Assembly (NCBI GenBank): GCA_037954665.1
Contig: JBBMOL010000180.1
Span: 1,302,001-1,366,000 of the forward strand
Length of the DNA stretch: 64,000 nucleotides
From: Laguncularia racemosa
Taxonomy: Eukaryota > Streptophyta > Magnoliopsida > Myrtales > Combretaceae
Direction: 5' to 3'
The notes beneath the pieces are model-generated. The model was not told the DNA's origin, made no database searches, and was given only the letters and a program-made list of their open reading frames with translations. This document shows, piece by piece, positions 1-12,823 of the stretch (within the stretch, counting starts at the first letter, position 1; every line of letters begins with the position of its first letter). A program made the translations under genes and the position numbers.

Positions 1-390
1 ATTGTTACAGACTAATTAAATACTAACATAAGTTTCATCGTTAATATTGATAGAAATAGCGCATATGTTTATTAAAAGAATAAACACATGTTATGAGTTT
101 GCACAAATAGCAAATCACTAATCATGTTTTTACAATTTTCCTTGGTAAAAACATGTTAAATTGATTATACACATCATAAATGATTAAGAGTTACATGCAC
201 TATGTAAATTTGTCACCTACTATATATGGAGAAATGGAACTTGTGGAATGTCAAGCTAAACATCCTCTTTTGTGCCTAAAATGCTTCCGATGTCAATTTA
301 GTAAAATTGAAAATAATATGTTGATTAATGAATGTAAGATACTAAAAGAGCTTATTCATTTTAATATTATAGATTTACTACATTGCTGTA

Positions 391-1676
391 ATAAGGTTGT
401 CAAAATTGCGATTTTACGTAGAATTGCTAAGGGGTCCGTAGAATCGGATCGTAAAAACAGAACGTAAAAACGTAAGTTTCTACAACCTATGTAAAATAAC
501 TTCCAAATATTATAAATTTACTTACAATAGTCATTAAAAAATATAATGAATAATAGAAATAAGGAAATTGAGTGTTTATTTTAGCTATAAATTGCAAATT
601 TGCAATAAAAGTCATAATATAGATGATCGAACATAAGTTGTATAATATATATATTTTATTTATAAAATGATAAATCATGTATAAAACAAATTTCATCTAG
701 TTATATATACAAAAGTTAAAAGATAATAGATAAAATTTAAAAATCAATTGTGACTTTAAGAAATTACTAATAAATAAAAATCGATAACGAAGATATACCA
801 TTGGAAATGAGTAATATTAAAAAATGACAAATAACTACTAACTAAAAGTACATAATAAAGAAGATACTATAACAAGAAAAACTTTCAAAATTATATATTA
901 CTAGGTAAATTTTTGCACTATTCGTAATTATTTATTCAAAATATATTTACTTAACTATGAGAATGATATATTGAAAAGATAGAAATATAAATACATTTAT
1001 ATATTTCCTATAAAATTAAAAATCTAAAAAATTCTTATAAAGTTAAAGTTATCTACCCTTTATTTTATTTACTATTACAAAAATATTATTTAAAATAAGA
1101 AAAGTTATAGCAATCAAACACGAGTGCTTTAATACGAACATAATCATAAATAGGAACAAGAAAACTATCAATCGATGAATACAAACACAAAGACTTCAAT
1201 GTAATGTAACACACTGACAAGAGAGAAGTGATGACCGACGAACATGTTAGGGTATGACTCATACTCCCCTACGACAGGAAAGCATGTGGGTCCTGCTCTA
1301 CGCTGAGCGAGCGGGGGTCTAGGGAAGCCGCTTTGATGAGGGTTTTAAGGGGGCAATGCCCCATGGACGCTAAAGGGCTTTTAACAATTAAGCCCATAAT
1401 TGTTTATTAAAAGTTTGGGCTTGAGTTATGAATAGCTATTATTACATATTTGTTTATTTGAATTTGGATGGTTGAAATTTTATTTAGTTTTGCAATATTG
1501 TGGAATCGGTGGAAACGTAGTAAAATCGCGATTTTAACGATTTTATTATTCAAAATCGCGATTTTATTACGATTTTACCTCAGAAACGTTTTTACATGCG
1601 AGTTGACTAGGAATGTGCTTACCAACTCGTAATATTATAAAAATGTGCGAGTTAACTCGCGATTTTGACAACTATG
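391..1676. mobile_element. Degenerate non-autonomous hAT-like DNA transposon
   Basis: The left end reads GTTGTCAAAATTGCGATTTT and the right end, reverse complemented, reads GTTGTCAAAATCGCGA, so the outer arms form an imperfect terminal inverted repeat. The subterminal zones carry many copies of GCGATTTT and its complement, which is typical of plant hAT-type relics. Flanking octamers TTGCTGTA and TGGCTATA agree at 6 of 8 positions and could be a decayed target duplication, but the left and right ends do not align base for base there. No transposase frame is visible. A short GC-rich block at about 1240-1395, containing GGGGGCAATGCCCC, looks unlike the rest and may be a separate insertion. Boundaries are approximate. 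Confidence 0.4.
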
Positions 1677-1682
1677 GCTATA

Positions 1683-4600
1683 AACACAGGTTTTTCACTT
1701 ATTTCAATTAATCTAGACAATGTAGATTCTTGATTAATAACGACAAATCATCTCTCCTGTGACTTTGAACAACAATGTGAGAACCGTATTTGACAAAAGC
1801 AATACAATAAAAACTCCATCGATATGCTCCAAAACTCTTATACGTCCAAGTGAAAATAAGCCATAATTAGCCTGGATTTCTCATACGTAGATGTCATTGC
1901 TACAAATTCACAGCATATGCCAGACTTTCTTTTGTTGGCATCGACTGGAAACTTAGTTATTATATTAATAATACCCTACAGTTTCCTACTAATTTTACCA
2001 ATAATCAATGCATTGTACCCAGATGTACTGATCCTAACAAGTACACAGGACCCAGTTTGATGATCTCAACTAGAATACTGCAAGTCCCGGCCAACGTTGT
2101 AAAGGTCGCCTTGTCCATTCGAGGACTTGCTTGAAAAAATTACGATATGAAATTTCTAGTGCACGTTCTTATGACAGAACAAAGGATGCGTATCCAAATT
2201 TTTGTCTTCTTCTTCTTCTTTTTTTTTTATCCTTAAATAATTTACGAGGATTGATACCACTAGGACCAGTAATTTATTAATCAATACTCATGAAGCTTCT
2301 TATCATCTCCTTAATCCAGCAAAATGAATATTCCTAAGCAATCTGGCTTTATATTTTTGAACGTTACTGTTGGGACGGAAACATGATATGTAAATAAGGA
2401 AACAACTATGAAGAGAATCACACAATAATGTACACGAAACTCAAATATAGGTGGGCTAATTAACTACTAAAAAACAAAACCAAAAAAAAAAAAAAGCAGA
2501 GTATACGGGAAATAAGAGATTCTTTTAACAATTCAGAAATTCCCATACTAATCATGTGCGTTTCCTCAAATATGATAAAAGTGATGTAAGGTGATATTGT
2601 TTTATAGAGTAAATGTTCGACCGCAGGATACTAATCAAATTTATGGGCTTATGGCCTATTATTTTAAGGGATTTGACTTTTTAAGCCGATATGACATGGT
2701 TCAAAGAGTAAAGTCTATGTAATGGGATAATTAGGAGGTAGGTTTAGAGTTAGACCCGTTGAATCGACCCACCCAATCCAATATTTCTTAAATAATACTT
2801 ATACACACATACACATACTAAGGACCTATGGTGGGCTTAAACCCATATAAGGCCCATACGAGACTTCATTTGCTAAGAATCGTTGATTGTTATCACCATT
2901 CGATGGATGAAATTTATAACTAAATACTATAAATACCTCATGCCTTCTGACTAAAAAGGGAGTTCTTTTGGAGGAAAAAGAGTGGTTACTCTGCCAAATT
3001 TTCTTTAGAAGACTTGAATCATCGCTTACTCATATTTATCTCACAAATTATACACTTATCACCATAAGGTTGTGTCTTATTTAAGACCGACTACTCTTTC
3101 TCCTGTCTCGATCACCTTCTGATTATCCTCACATGTCTCACTTCCTCGTTAGGTCACGTGTAGTGTGTTTGCACATAATACCCATGTGACCTCGCACTCG
3201 AGCCAAACCCCCCCACAGAAACAATATATAAGAAAACTCTTGGGACATAATGAGTTGGAGTACATTTCTACAATACCACTAGCCCGATCAACAGCAAAGT
3301 TTCACATAAAAACCATAATTAATCAAGTTACACTCAATAATTTGATTATATAATACTCCATAACCATGTCAAATTAAGGTGTAACATAGGGATTACAGAA
3401 CAAGAACATTCTTTAATCACTGGCCATAATTTTATTTGCTTTTAATGGACACAAGGGAAAGGACACAATGGTTTGATATCCTTTAAGCCATGCAGGTGCA
3501 AAAATTAAAGTCTACACCAACCTTCATCAGGGTTAGTGAATCTTTTAAACTGAAAGGGATGAAAGCGCAATAAATAGCATACGAGCTGTGTGAAGTTAAA
3601 AGAAAGCTACTTGGATTCACGGAAAAATAAAACAAAACAGATGGTGTAAGTTATTTTCCTCTGGAATTAAATCTATATATGTTATTAAAATTATATTGAA
3701 TAGCCATATATCTATAGCCATATTTTAATATGGAGATATTTTAAAGTATAATTATTCAAAAGTAATTATTCAATATAGTTATAGTATGTAACTCAAAACT
3801 ATAATACATAAAACCAATTAGTAGTTTTTATAAAAAACTATCAATGATATTAAAAAATTTATTGATAATATTATTTATATTATTAACTGTAATTACATTA
3901 AATGCACTCTAAAATCCCCTTTAACATGATCTAAAGTTAGCAAGGCTCTTGGCTTCCATGAAAGAGAAATAATACCTGAGCCCATGTCTTTATATCGAAC
4001 TTCAAGTACGACGTGCGTGGCACCAATAACAGGACATAGGAGCTAGAAGAAAGTTGGTGTGGCTCAGTCATTCTTCAACTTTCGGGTAGTATGTTTATCA
4101 AATTTCTTCCTAAAACAATCCGAAATAGCATAGAGATACAAGAATACGAATCATTCGGAAAGCAATGATATGGCCAGGCGTATTAAATACAGAATAATGA
4201 ATAGATAGGCTTGGAATTTCGCATTAGTACGTCGATATGGTACATTCAATCGATAAGACTATTATATATCAAAATCGTAATTTCAACGTCATGTTTCTCT
4301 TTTAAATATTACTAACATCATGGTTATGTTGAATTTCATTGTCAATTTTGTCCAACTTTATAAAAAGTACATGCGTGCATTATTTATTATAATCCTCCCA
4401 TCACACAAGTCATTGGAGCTGTGACAACACCAGCATAACTCCCATACGAAGCCTGTACTTAAAATAATAATAATAATTAATTGTCATAATTTTAAATACA
4501 AAATTTTTCTTTTGATTAAGAAGAAATTTTATGTATAATTTTAGTTACGCAATTATTCTTCTCTTCACATCGATGTGTATTTTTCTGATTGTGTTATGTT

Positions 4601-5404
4601 ATCTTTTTATATAACATGTAAATTGATAAGTAACAAACGATTATAAGTAAAAATTTTAATACACAGCAATTTTTACAAAGCAGATAATTTAAATATTTCA
4701 CCTCCAACTAAAATAATTTAGAAATGGAAATGAGGTTATGTAAACTTCATCCACTATTGAGGAAGCTTGGAAATGGGCATTTTTAATTAGAAAATCACTT
4801 TGGTTACATTAACATTGGACCACGACGGCGCACATGTGAGGTAGCTGAGCAGCCAGTGCACATCCACTGAAAATCAACATCACATGGTTCCTTAAACATC
4901 TCTCGAAAGGTGAAAAATTCAATCCACCTTAACAGGAAACACCATAAAATTAGCTATACACAAAATCAAACCCTTGATAGTAATTATCACTTTTTACAAT
5001 TTGGGTTAGCTAGCTAGTCTCATCTCGAAGACAACTAACCTAGGACAAACCGACCCCACCAAAAAAGCAAAAAAAAAAGGATCATGATCAAGAATAATTA
5101 CAAAATGAAGAACAATGTAGATTTTAAAAAGAAGCAGCGCAAGCATGTTGTCTTGATGGGACCAAGTTTTCCGGTCCCAATGATATCTCCGTTCGTGTCC
5201 CCAACAATAATATACTGGGCATTTTTGCTTCTTCTTTTTTTTTTTTTTACTGTACACAGCTACAAGTAATTGGGGGGACATGAATGGGATACAATCTAGT
5301 AACATTAAATATTTAGATATGTAACTGCTGCTTCTGTTTAGGCATGTTTTCTCCGAGGAGGCAACGCTCTTCATGAGAATTTTGAATTCTTGACTCTTGA
5401 CCTC
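1683..5404. other. AT-rich spacer, no gene seen
   Basis: No reading frame here has recognisable protein similarity. At about 2640-3150 a stretch with an ATAAATACC TATA-like motif and pyrimidine-rich downstream sequence could be a decayed solo LTR or promoter, but I found no paired copy. A palindromic AT-rich segment at about 3680-3900 resembles a small MITE without clear ends. Confidence 0.5.
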
Positions 5405-5731
5405 CTAATTACATCTCAACATAGATGTAAGAGACTGGAACACAACCTCTTCACAAGGAATTGTGATTCCCATCTCATGATCGAATCCGAACTCTTCTTC
5501 GGCTTGTCGAAGTAGGCATTGGAATTCAGGGTGTGTCAAGAATGAGATTGGCACAATATGCCTAGCTCTATTTTCTCCAACATACACGGCGAAATGTCCT
5601 TTAGGTACGTCGAGGGGCAGGCCGTCGTCGTGATCGTACCCGTGTTTCTTTCCTAGGCTGGAGCAACGTTTGAGCATTTGTTTGATGACTGCCGTCTGAG
5701 GAAGCTTGCTGGATTTCTTGGAGTAAGCCAT
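5405..5731 (-). CDS. SAUR50-like auxin-responsive protein (SAUR family)
   Basis: This encodes a 108-residue SAUR protein. Family members are small, short-lived proteins induced by auxin or light; several inhibit PP2C.D phosphatases and so activate plasma-membrane proton pumps and promote cell expansion. The SAUR core is complete: PKGHFAVYVGE near residues 43-53, the RHIVPISFLTHPEFQCLLRQ block, AEEEFGFDHEMGITIPCEE, and a short tail. The N-terminus MAYSKKSSKL followed by MLKRCSSLGKK is characteristic of the SAUR50 group. An in-frame ATG 22 codons upstream exists, but the family N-terminus fixes the start at 5731. There is no intron, as usual for SAURs. It belongs to a different subfamily from the array at 24-37 kb and lacks that array's promoter block. 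The family assignment is firm; one-to-one orthology is inferred. Confidence 0.93.
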   Translation of the reverse strand: MAYSKKSSKLPQTAVIKQMLKRCSSLGKKHGYDHDDGLPLDVPKGHFAVYVGENRARHIVPISFLTHPEFQCLLRQAEEEFGFDHEMGITIPCEEVVFQSLTSMLRCN

Positions 5732-5826
5732 TGATGGGGGGGAAAAAACGAAATAAGGAAGAAGGAATATAGTGGATATGGTTTTGTGCTGTAGCATAGT
5801 ATGTGAAAGTGGAGATGGGTGGTGTG

Positions 5827-5838
5827 GTATTTATGAAG
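5827..5838 (-). promoter_or_regulatory. TATA box of the SAUR50-like gene
   Basis: On the minus strand the sequence reads CTTCATAAATACC, a TATA-type element about 100 bp before the chosen ATG. That spacing fits a short 5' leader. Confidence 0.5.
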
Positions 5839-5955
5839 AAACGTGAATGATTGAAGGGCAAAGTGTAGGACATACCACGGGCATTTTGGGTCTGTAATTA
5901 AGGAGCCAAGCCCATGAGTTTTTTCTTTTTCAATGTCGGCCCTCCTCTTGACAGC

Positions 5956-5975
5956 ATGGGGCCCGCGGGGCCCAT
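5956..5975. promoter_or_regulatory. GC-rich quasi-palindrome with GGGCCCA motifs
   Basis: The 20-mer ATGGGGCCCGCGGGGCCCAT is 18/20 self-complementary and stands out in AT-rich surroundings about 225 bp upstream of the SAUR50-like start. It contains GGGCCCA and its complement, which resemble site II / TCP-factor target motifs of plant promoters. The regulatory role is inferred. Confidence 0.3.
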
Positions 5976-6384
5976 TTCTCTCTCCCTTTCTCTCATTTGT
6001 AGATTTTGTATCACTATGGAGCTTGAATCCAACATCCAAAATCCAAGGTTATTTTAGATTTCCTTTCCTCAACACAACTTGCTGCCCTAGAATTGGTATC
6101 ATACGGAAATGGCCAAGTCTTATGTCCTTGAGAATTGATGTAGAGGTCTTGCCATGTACTCTCGTCTAATTGGAGTAAGAAGTGTTAAAAAGAAAAAGAA
6201 AAAGGCAAATCTTCTTTTTTACCCTTTTTATTTTTTATTTAAAAATCTTCTACTTTAAGACATTAGCCGACTCTCTGGTACCGTTTGGTTACTGGTACTG
6301 GATAGAACAAGAGTACTGGATAGTACTAAAAAAGAAGGACTGGACAAAAAATATTTTTGTACCACGTTTGGTTTGTTCAGTACT

Positions 6385-6560
6385 GGACAAGGATTTTTGT
6401 GCTGTCTAGTGTTTGGATTGCAAAGTACTGGACTGGACATAGTAAATTTGACAGTTTTGCCCTTTTTAATTACTAGAGAAGGCTTTTATGTTGTGTAGTG
6501 TTTGAAATTACAAAGTACTGAACTGGATAGAGTAAAATTGACAATTTTTTCCTTTTATTT
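6385..6560. repeat. Diverged tandem duplication within the MITE arm
   Basis: Two units of about 88 bp lie head to tail, starting near 6385 and 6475. Each has the order TTTTGTGCTGT or TTTATGTTGTG, TAGTGTTTG, CAAAGTACTG, ACTGGA and a pyrimidine-rich TTTTGCCCTTTT or TTTTTTCCTTTT end. Confidence 0.5.
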
Positions 6561-6643
6561 ATATAATAGTTATTTATATATATTTGATATTATTATAAAA
6601 AAAATGACTTGAAAGTTTAATATATTATATTAAATATTATAGG

Positions 6644-7480
6644 AAAAAGAATTTCGTTTTATTTTTGGAGTCGCCACCTAACTGTTGTTGGGAAAGATTG
6701 AATTAAAACTAATGGAGCGGATTAGTCCTAATTTGGACCATTAGTCGTCGTGATTTCCTCTTCTCGTTTTTTTGTGAAAAGAGGAAAGGGGAAAACCGGA
6801 GTTTCTAAGTTTAGAGGCTAACCTATTAAAACCCTAAGGTTACCACCTAATCTCCTAAAATTTACTTTATCTCAAAATATCTTTTATTTTATTTTTGTCG
6901 TCATTTATTGTGTTTTTAAGTGAATTATGCTAGGAAAATATTTTTTATTCCTTTTTAGGGTTGCTCCAAATGGGTGCCTACGTACCTGCTATTCAGGATC
7001 AAATAAACTGTAGTTCGCTTTTCTTGAAAAACTTTAGTGTGTTTGTGAATTTTAATTATGAAATTTCTTTTAATTTATGTTTTTACCATTTTAGGATTTT
7101 TCTAAAAAATCTAAACTTAGGCTTGATAATTTGATTTTTTTTTTAAAATGATAATTTTAAGGAAAAACACCAATTTTGGATTTATTTAAGAAAATGATTT
7201 TTCTAAGTGATAAAAATTCATTTTTGTTATTTTTCAACTCATTTATACTATTATAAATTTTTATTGATTTTTACTTAATTTATTATGATTTTTATAATTT
7301 TTATTATTTTTATTAACTTTTATTAATTTTCATAATTTTTATTAAATTTTTATTGAAAAATTTTCTCCTAGATTTTTATCTATCCTATTTCAAAATCTAA
7401 ATCTTTATTTTTATTATTTTTTTATGAATTTTTACATTTTTATCATTTATTATTATACTTACTATTTTTATTTTCTTTCA
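6644..7480 (-). repeat. Fragment of a dispersed LTR-like repeat (copy 1)
   Basis: This shares long collinear stretches with 26861-27500, including GGAGTCGCCACC, TTGTTGGGAAA, GGAGCGGATTAGTC, GGTTACCACCTAATCTCC, CCTACGTACCTGC and TATTCAGGATCAAA. It matches only the portion that would be the 3' end of the full repeat at 26845-28786; the GC-rich and promoter parts are missing. It is nested in the MITE above. Strand is given by analogy with copy 2. Confidence 0.6.
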
Positions 7481-8259
7481 AGGTAAGTATGAAGGGCAAA
7501 TCCAGAATTTTAGAAAAATTACATTTAGTCTAGTACCTAATTTTTAGTACCGAATTATATGTGGTACTAAAATTTCTGATTTTGTCCAGTACGTAATTGG
7601 TGTTTAGTCCAGTACTTCCTTCATGTGTGGCAACCAAACGAGGGACAATAAATTTTGTTCAGTCTAGTGCCGAATTTCAATGCCAACCAAACGCTACCTC
7701 TGAGGCTGTGAGTTATGAAAATTTGAACATGCCCTCTTTTCATCTTGTTTAATAGGCAATATTTGACCTAGGGATTGGTAAGTTTCGGGGTTTGAATCAT
7801 AAAATGGTCTAGAATCAGTGCACCTGCTCTTGATTCAGAATCGAACTAGCAAACTGGTTTATAAATTGGATTCTGACTCAAAAGGTTCAATCTACTTTAC
7901 ATTGCAACATTAAAAAAAAAAGAAGAAGGACAAAAGCATGGTGAGATATTGCAGACTATACTGCACGAAGACATGCACGCAAATCAAGATGTGATAATGA
8001 AAGTTAAGTGAAGTTTTGAAAAGAAAAAAAGAAGAAGAAGAAAAAGTATATGAACCAGTTCATGGGTCACAAAACGTGATTCGGAATTGCATACCTATTA
8101 ATTCCAAGGAACCGACATCGAAACCCAGGTGGATCGGATTGGTTCCGACTCTCCATTTTTGGAGAATTGAAAACCATTAGTATAGGGGCTTGTGCCTCGT
8201 TCTAGGCAATACTTTACTTAGTTTCGGATATAACAATCACCCGTGATTTTTCTATGGAT

Positions 8260-8548
8260 AAATATTAAATTTGGTATGTCAAATTTATTTATTTATATAA
8301 TTAATTACTTAAAGTTTTAAAATATTATTTTATTATTTAAATTTTATTTATTTTTATAATTAACTATCTATATTTAATCTTCTTTTTTATAATTAATTAC
8401 CTAAACTTCATTTATTTTTATAATTAACTACCATATTTAGATACTATAAATGGTCTTAAAAAATTTATAGATAATAAATTAACAATTTAAACTTTAAGTA
8501 ATTAATTATATAAAAATGAATAAAATTTATGTACCAAATATAATATTT
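8260..8548. mobile_element. Small MITE with long inverted repeats
   Basis: About 50 bp at each end are inverted copies of each other: AAATATTAAATTTGG and onward through ATATAATTAATTACTTAAAG on the left, and the complement on the right. The 289-bp element is almost pure A/T and has no coding capacity. The superfamily cannot be assigned. Confidence 0.5.
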
Positions 8549-9592
8549 TCCTTTCTTTTGTTCATAGGCTATGTTTTATTTAGCCTAAATATATTTAGAT
8601 TTATATATGGTTGATGAGTATGGAAATTTCACATGTTGCATTAATTGTTAGATGAAAAAATCTTTTGATAAGGCATCAATTTGTAGGTGGTGAAATGTCA
8701 ATAATAAAGCTCAAATCATGCCATTTGTCAAGTAAAAAATTTACATAACTTTTTTTCCCTTTTTAGTAATATTTTATAAATGAACTAGCATTTCTTGATC
8801 TTCTAATATGTAAACCAAAATATCTACATTTTCGATGATTGAGCTTTAAAAAATGCTATTTAATAAAATGATGGATAATTCAAATATTGTAGAGAACTAA
8901 AATTATTATAATAAAGCATTGGACTAAGCCCATTATAGGCTTGGGCCTGACTTCTTAGGCTAAGTGATAGGATTTAGGAAGTTTAGTTCTTATTTGTGAT
9001 GACTTAAAGAGATTTGGCTTGATGAGTTCAAAATAAGAATTGTTAGACTGATTTATTCATTTTCAACCTTTTTTAGATAGTCTCACACACTCACTACTAT
9101 CAACTATTGGCCTTAGTTCATAGTAAACTTATTAAGATAACCTTAAGATGAGTCAGCTTAATTTCATCCATTGATCATTAGTATGATTTGATGGATGCCA
9201 TTAAGCCTAAAAGTTTAATAATACTTAGTCATGTCTCTTTGTTTGGGAACTTTGAAAGTTGTGGAAATAAGAAAAATGGTATAAGGTTGTGAAATCTTTG
9301 CTTTCAATGATAAAAAAAGCCTCAAATGAAGGTTGATGCTTAATGGTTCCTACCTGTCACAAGTGTCTTTAGAACACCAAAACTACATGTTTCTTCTCCC
9401 ACTCATTTTCCTTTAAGTCATCTCTTCAAGTATTATCCATACATTGCTCCTCTAATCTCATGTATAAACATAAGACCTCCATAAAATTCTTGTAACACCG
9501 TCAATCAAAACCCTACATATACATATATATATACGTAAATTATATCATATATTAAAACATATATATATATATAGAGAGAGAAAAGGTTTGTA

Positions 9593-9594
<2 letters not shown>

Positions 9595-9632
<38 letters not shown>
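9595..9632. repeat. (TA)n microsatellite
   Basis: About 19 uninterrupted TA units, preceded by shorter TA and GA runs from 9505. Confidence 0.9.
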
Positions 9633-9635
<3 letters not shown>

Positions 9636-10962
9636 AAATCTAAATACATATGTTATGTGTATTAGTCTGTGCATTATAATATATGTATGTTTTAGTTAAA
9701 TATAAATTATAAAACTATATAACATTATATATAAAGAGAATATATATAATAAATATATAACACATGTTTATGTATAAAAAAAATATATAATATAACTTTA
9801 TTTTATTAAACTCTTATTAGGTTATAATATTATATTTAAGTGTCAAGACTACATTATTTTTATTTATAAATGTTAATTTTGAGATTACTCTTTTTCTTAT
9901 ATATTTATAACCATTTTATAGATTTACTTATAACTTTTTAATAAAAAAAGATCCCATCCAGATACAAAGCTCGCTTATTAAATGGGTTAAATTTTTTAAA
10001 ATATAAAACCATTAAAAAATGGACACAAGTTACAGTCTGTTAGCCTTATATATGATAAGACATGTTTGATAAAAATGGGACTTTTAAAGTAACTCAAGAC
10101 TGTTAACTTTGGTTATAGAACTAGCCATAATAGCAAACGTTTATTTTTAAATTATAGTACTTATTAGGCTTATGCGGTACTAATATTATATCATAAAAAT
10201 TAAATGAATAAATTCATATATTTCTCAGCCATTTAAATTTTAGATTCTGTAAGGTACTAATTTTGGAATAACCATAACATATTACAATATAGTTTCTAAT
10301 TTTAAACTTTAGAAAGATACATATACCTATGGGATGGGGTATACTGTAAAACCATTCATCATAATCATTTATTTATTCATTTTTGTGCGGTAATGAATAT
10401 TGTTGTTAGCTGATAATTAGAATATTACAGAAGCGCCAAACAAAGCCCTAAAAAACAAACTCGAAATGATTTATTAAAATTTAGTTCATATTGATCATAC
10501 AACTTTATATACCCGCATACTTTACGCTTTTGAAATCATCAAGCATCTAGGAAGAGCTTAACTAGGCAAAGATTCGAATCTGGTCGGGTTAAAATCACCA
10601 TTCCTTTAATAATATAATGAATATTCAAACTCACGCGATATTCAATTTCTAGGCACTATGTTTCTAGTATCCTTTTCTTGCATCTTATTGAAGTTCTAAC
10701 TTAAAAAATCACTTTACTATCATTATTATTTATAATATGGGCAGTACCGTACAAGATACCAATATGTAATATATATATATATATATATAGGATCGTTATT
10801 TATTAATATAATGAAGCTGAAATATCTGATTATCCACTTGTAAAGTAATGGCAAAAAAGAAAAAGACATGACACCCAGAATAAATAATGGAATTCCAAGT
10901 GGTCCTTTTAGGTTGCTCCAACCACAGCCACCATAACAAGGAAAGGACTAAAGGAAGTAAAC

Positions 10963-10999
<37 letters not shown>
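10963..10999. repeat. (AAT)n microsatellite
   Basis: About 12 units of ATA/AAT. Confidence 0.9.
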
Positions 11000-11000
<1 letters not shown>

Positions 11001-12546
11001 CAACCAAGCCTTGAATCTCATCCATCAATGTCTTCTCCTACCTTACGAGAACAGTCAATTTCTCTGATGTTACAAAATTCACAAGTCCATCTGGAAATGC
11101 CTGGATCTAAATTCCCCTAAATTTGCAGTTCTGGCTTTTCTGTCTTCCCGTATTGTTTCTTTAAAAAATCAGAGGAAATCTACCGTAAGGCATTGGGATG
11201 TCCTCCACAAACATCAATCCAATCATAACCAACAGGAAAAAGAGGATAACAACATCAATGTTCTCATACTCGAATAGGAGTTGTTCTAGAAATGAGAAGG
11301 GACGAGTGTCAAGAGAGTCGAACCGTGGCTAATAAAAGTAATAAAATTATCAATTCTTGCGAATTAAAAGTTGAGTACTTCTACTTTTTTATTTTTTGTT
11401 TCCTTAAATCTGGGTTTCCTTTTTTTTTTTTTTTTTTTAAGAGCATTCTCTAGTAAAAGAAGAAAAAATAAGTGCATTTTAACCCATAAAACTCAGTCGA
11501 GTCCTATAGAAATTGGCTTGGAGGGTTGAAGGTGTGATCCAAATCGGCTTCATGAACTGGGTTGGACAAACCGAGTTGAACTAGCTGGATTAAATAAAGT
11601 TTGTCAATACTAGTTAAAATTGCAATACATATCCCATCTAAACTTTTTTTTTTATCTTTCCAGTTAGTTTTGTGGGATATGTGTTTGGTTATAAAATATA
11701 TTTATTTAAACTTCATATAAGTGAATTGTCATTCAGGTAAAAGCTATTACTGTTTTTTTTTTTTTTTTTGGTAAATAACTATTGTCTTGAATCATTACTG
11801 CTACTAAATAAAGAATTATAATTTTTTCTTAAGTTTAAAAGAACAACTATTCATAGGTCTTTCCCAACATATTTTCATACAATATTCATGAAACCCTTGC
11901 TTGCTCTAGACTATATATAACCTAGAGCTGACCATCAAAACCAACCCAACCACAACTAAATCACATGAACATGACTTTTGAGTCTATTCCAATCTATCAT
12001 ATCTATTGTATTATATGTAAAAATAATAATAATAAGTATTATTTTTTTATTTTATTCATACCTTATTCTATTATACTGAGTGGTTTGACAAATATGTTAA
12101 CACATATAAGGAATATAAGGAATGGTTCTAAGAATAGTAGCTATTATTTCAGCCTTGCACATAAGGGGTGCATGACTCTCGCCATAACACAAAATCAGTA
12201 GTAGATAATTAAAGCCTATTAACCCTATTTAATCTCTACTCTAGATCTTTAATTAATTGTTTTATACTGTTGAGTTGATCATGGAAGCTTTAGAGAGTAG
12301 ATTTGGAGGAAATCCTAGATTAAGGATAATAGGAAAATACTTGACAGCTTGTCAAGATGAAACACCATCGCTGTCCAAAAAGCTGCTTCATGTTCTGTGA
12401 AGGAGATTGGCTTGGAACAAGTGATTATAGAAACAAGTAAATGCTAAGGCCCCACCGATCTGGTCACTAGAATGAAATGATCCGCAGGACCATATAACTA
12501 GAGCCGATTTGTGTGTATATACATGCATACATATGTATGTGTGTGC

Positions 12547-12547
<1 letters not shown>

Positions 12548-12598
<51 letters not shown>
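12548..12598. repeat. (TA)n microsatellite
   Basis: About 25 uninterrupted TA units, preceded by a GTGTGCG/ATGTATGT purine-pyrimidine tract. This is the longest TA run in the window. Confidence 0.92.
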
Positions 12599-12601
<3 letters not shown>

Positions 12602-12823
12602 ATTTGAATGTTGATTGTGACCTTGGCCGTGATGAGCACATGAATGCCATGTTACCTTTGCCTCCAAAACCTCCAATATGGACAATACTAAGAGCAAGTC
12701 AATGTAAAACAATTCCATGTACTACAGTAATGCTTCTCTTTTCCTTTTTTGGTGGAAATGTAACATAATACTGTGAATTTTTTTACTCTAAATGATCAGA
12801 CAGGGTAAAAATGGTTGAATCAT

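Larger units (their letters stand above)
6277..7698. mobile_element. PIF/Harbinger-like MITE, interrupted by another repeat
   Basis: The ends form a 14-bp inverted repeat with one mismatch: GGTACCGTTTGGTT at 6277-6290 and AACCAAACGCTACC at 7685-7698. A candidate 3-bp target duplication TCT flanks both sides. The arms are rich in the phrase AGTACTGGACTGGA and its complement. No transposase is present. The middle (about 6644-7480) is foreign: it is a fragment of the repeat seen at 26.8-28.8 kb. The Harbinger label rests on end sequence and TSD length only. Confidence 0.5.
8549..12823. other. AT-rich spacer with microsatellites, no gene seen
   Basis: Low-complexity AT-rich DNA without recognisable coding sequence. 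It holds three microsatellites listed separately and several poly-T runs. Reading frames here arise from repeats (for example an asparagine run encoded by AAT repeats) and match no known family. Confidence 0.5.

Noticed and set aside
180..467. 95-codon open frame
   Set aside because: No recognisable domain; it overlaps the left end of the hAT-like relic and its composition is like the AT-rich spacer.
1240..1395. GC-rich block with GGGGGCAATGCCCC
   Set aside because: Looks like an LTR or organelle-type fragment, but there is no partner copy or recognised gene; described only within the surrounding element.
5601..6039. Open frames overlapping the SAUR50-like gene and its promoter
   Set aside because: Other-frame shadows of the gene or low-complexity leader sequence.
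10887..11120. 77-codon frame with an asparagine run
   Set aside because: Produced by the AAT microsatellite.
12388..12768. Frames encoding Tyr-Ile repeats on both strands
   Set aside because: Translation of the TA microsatellite.
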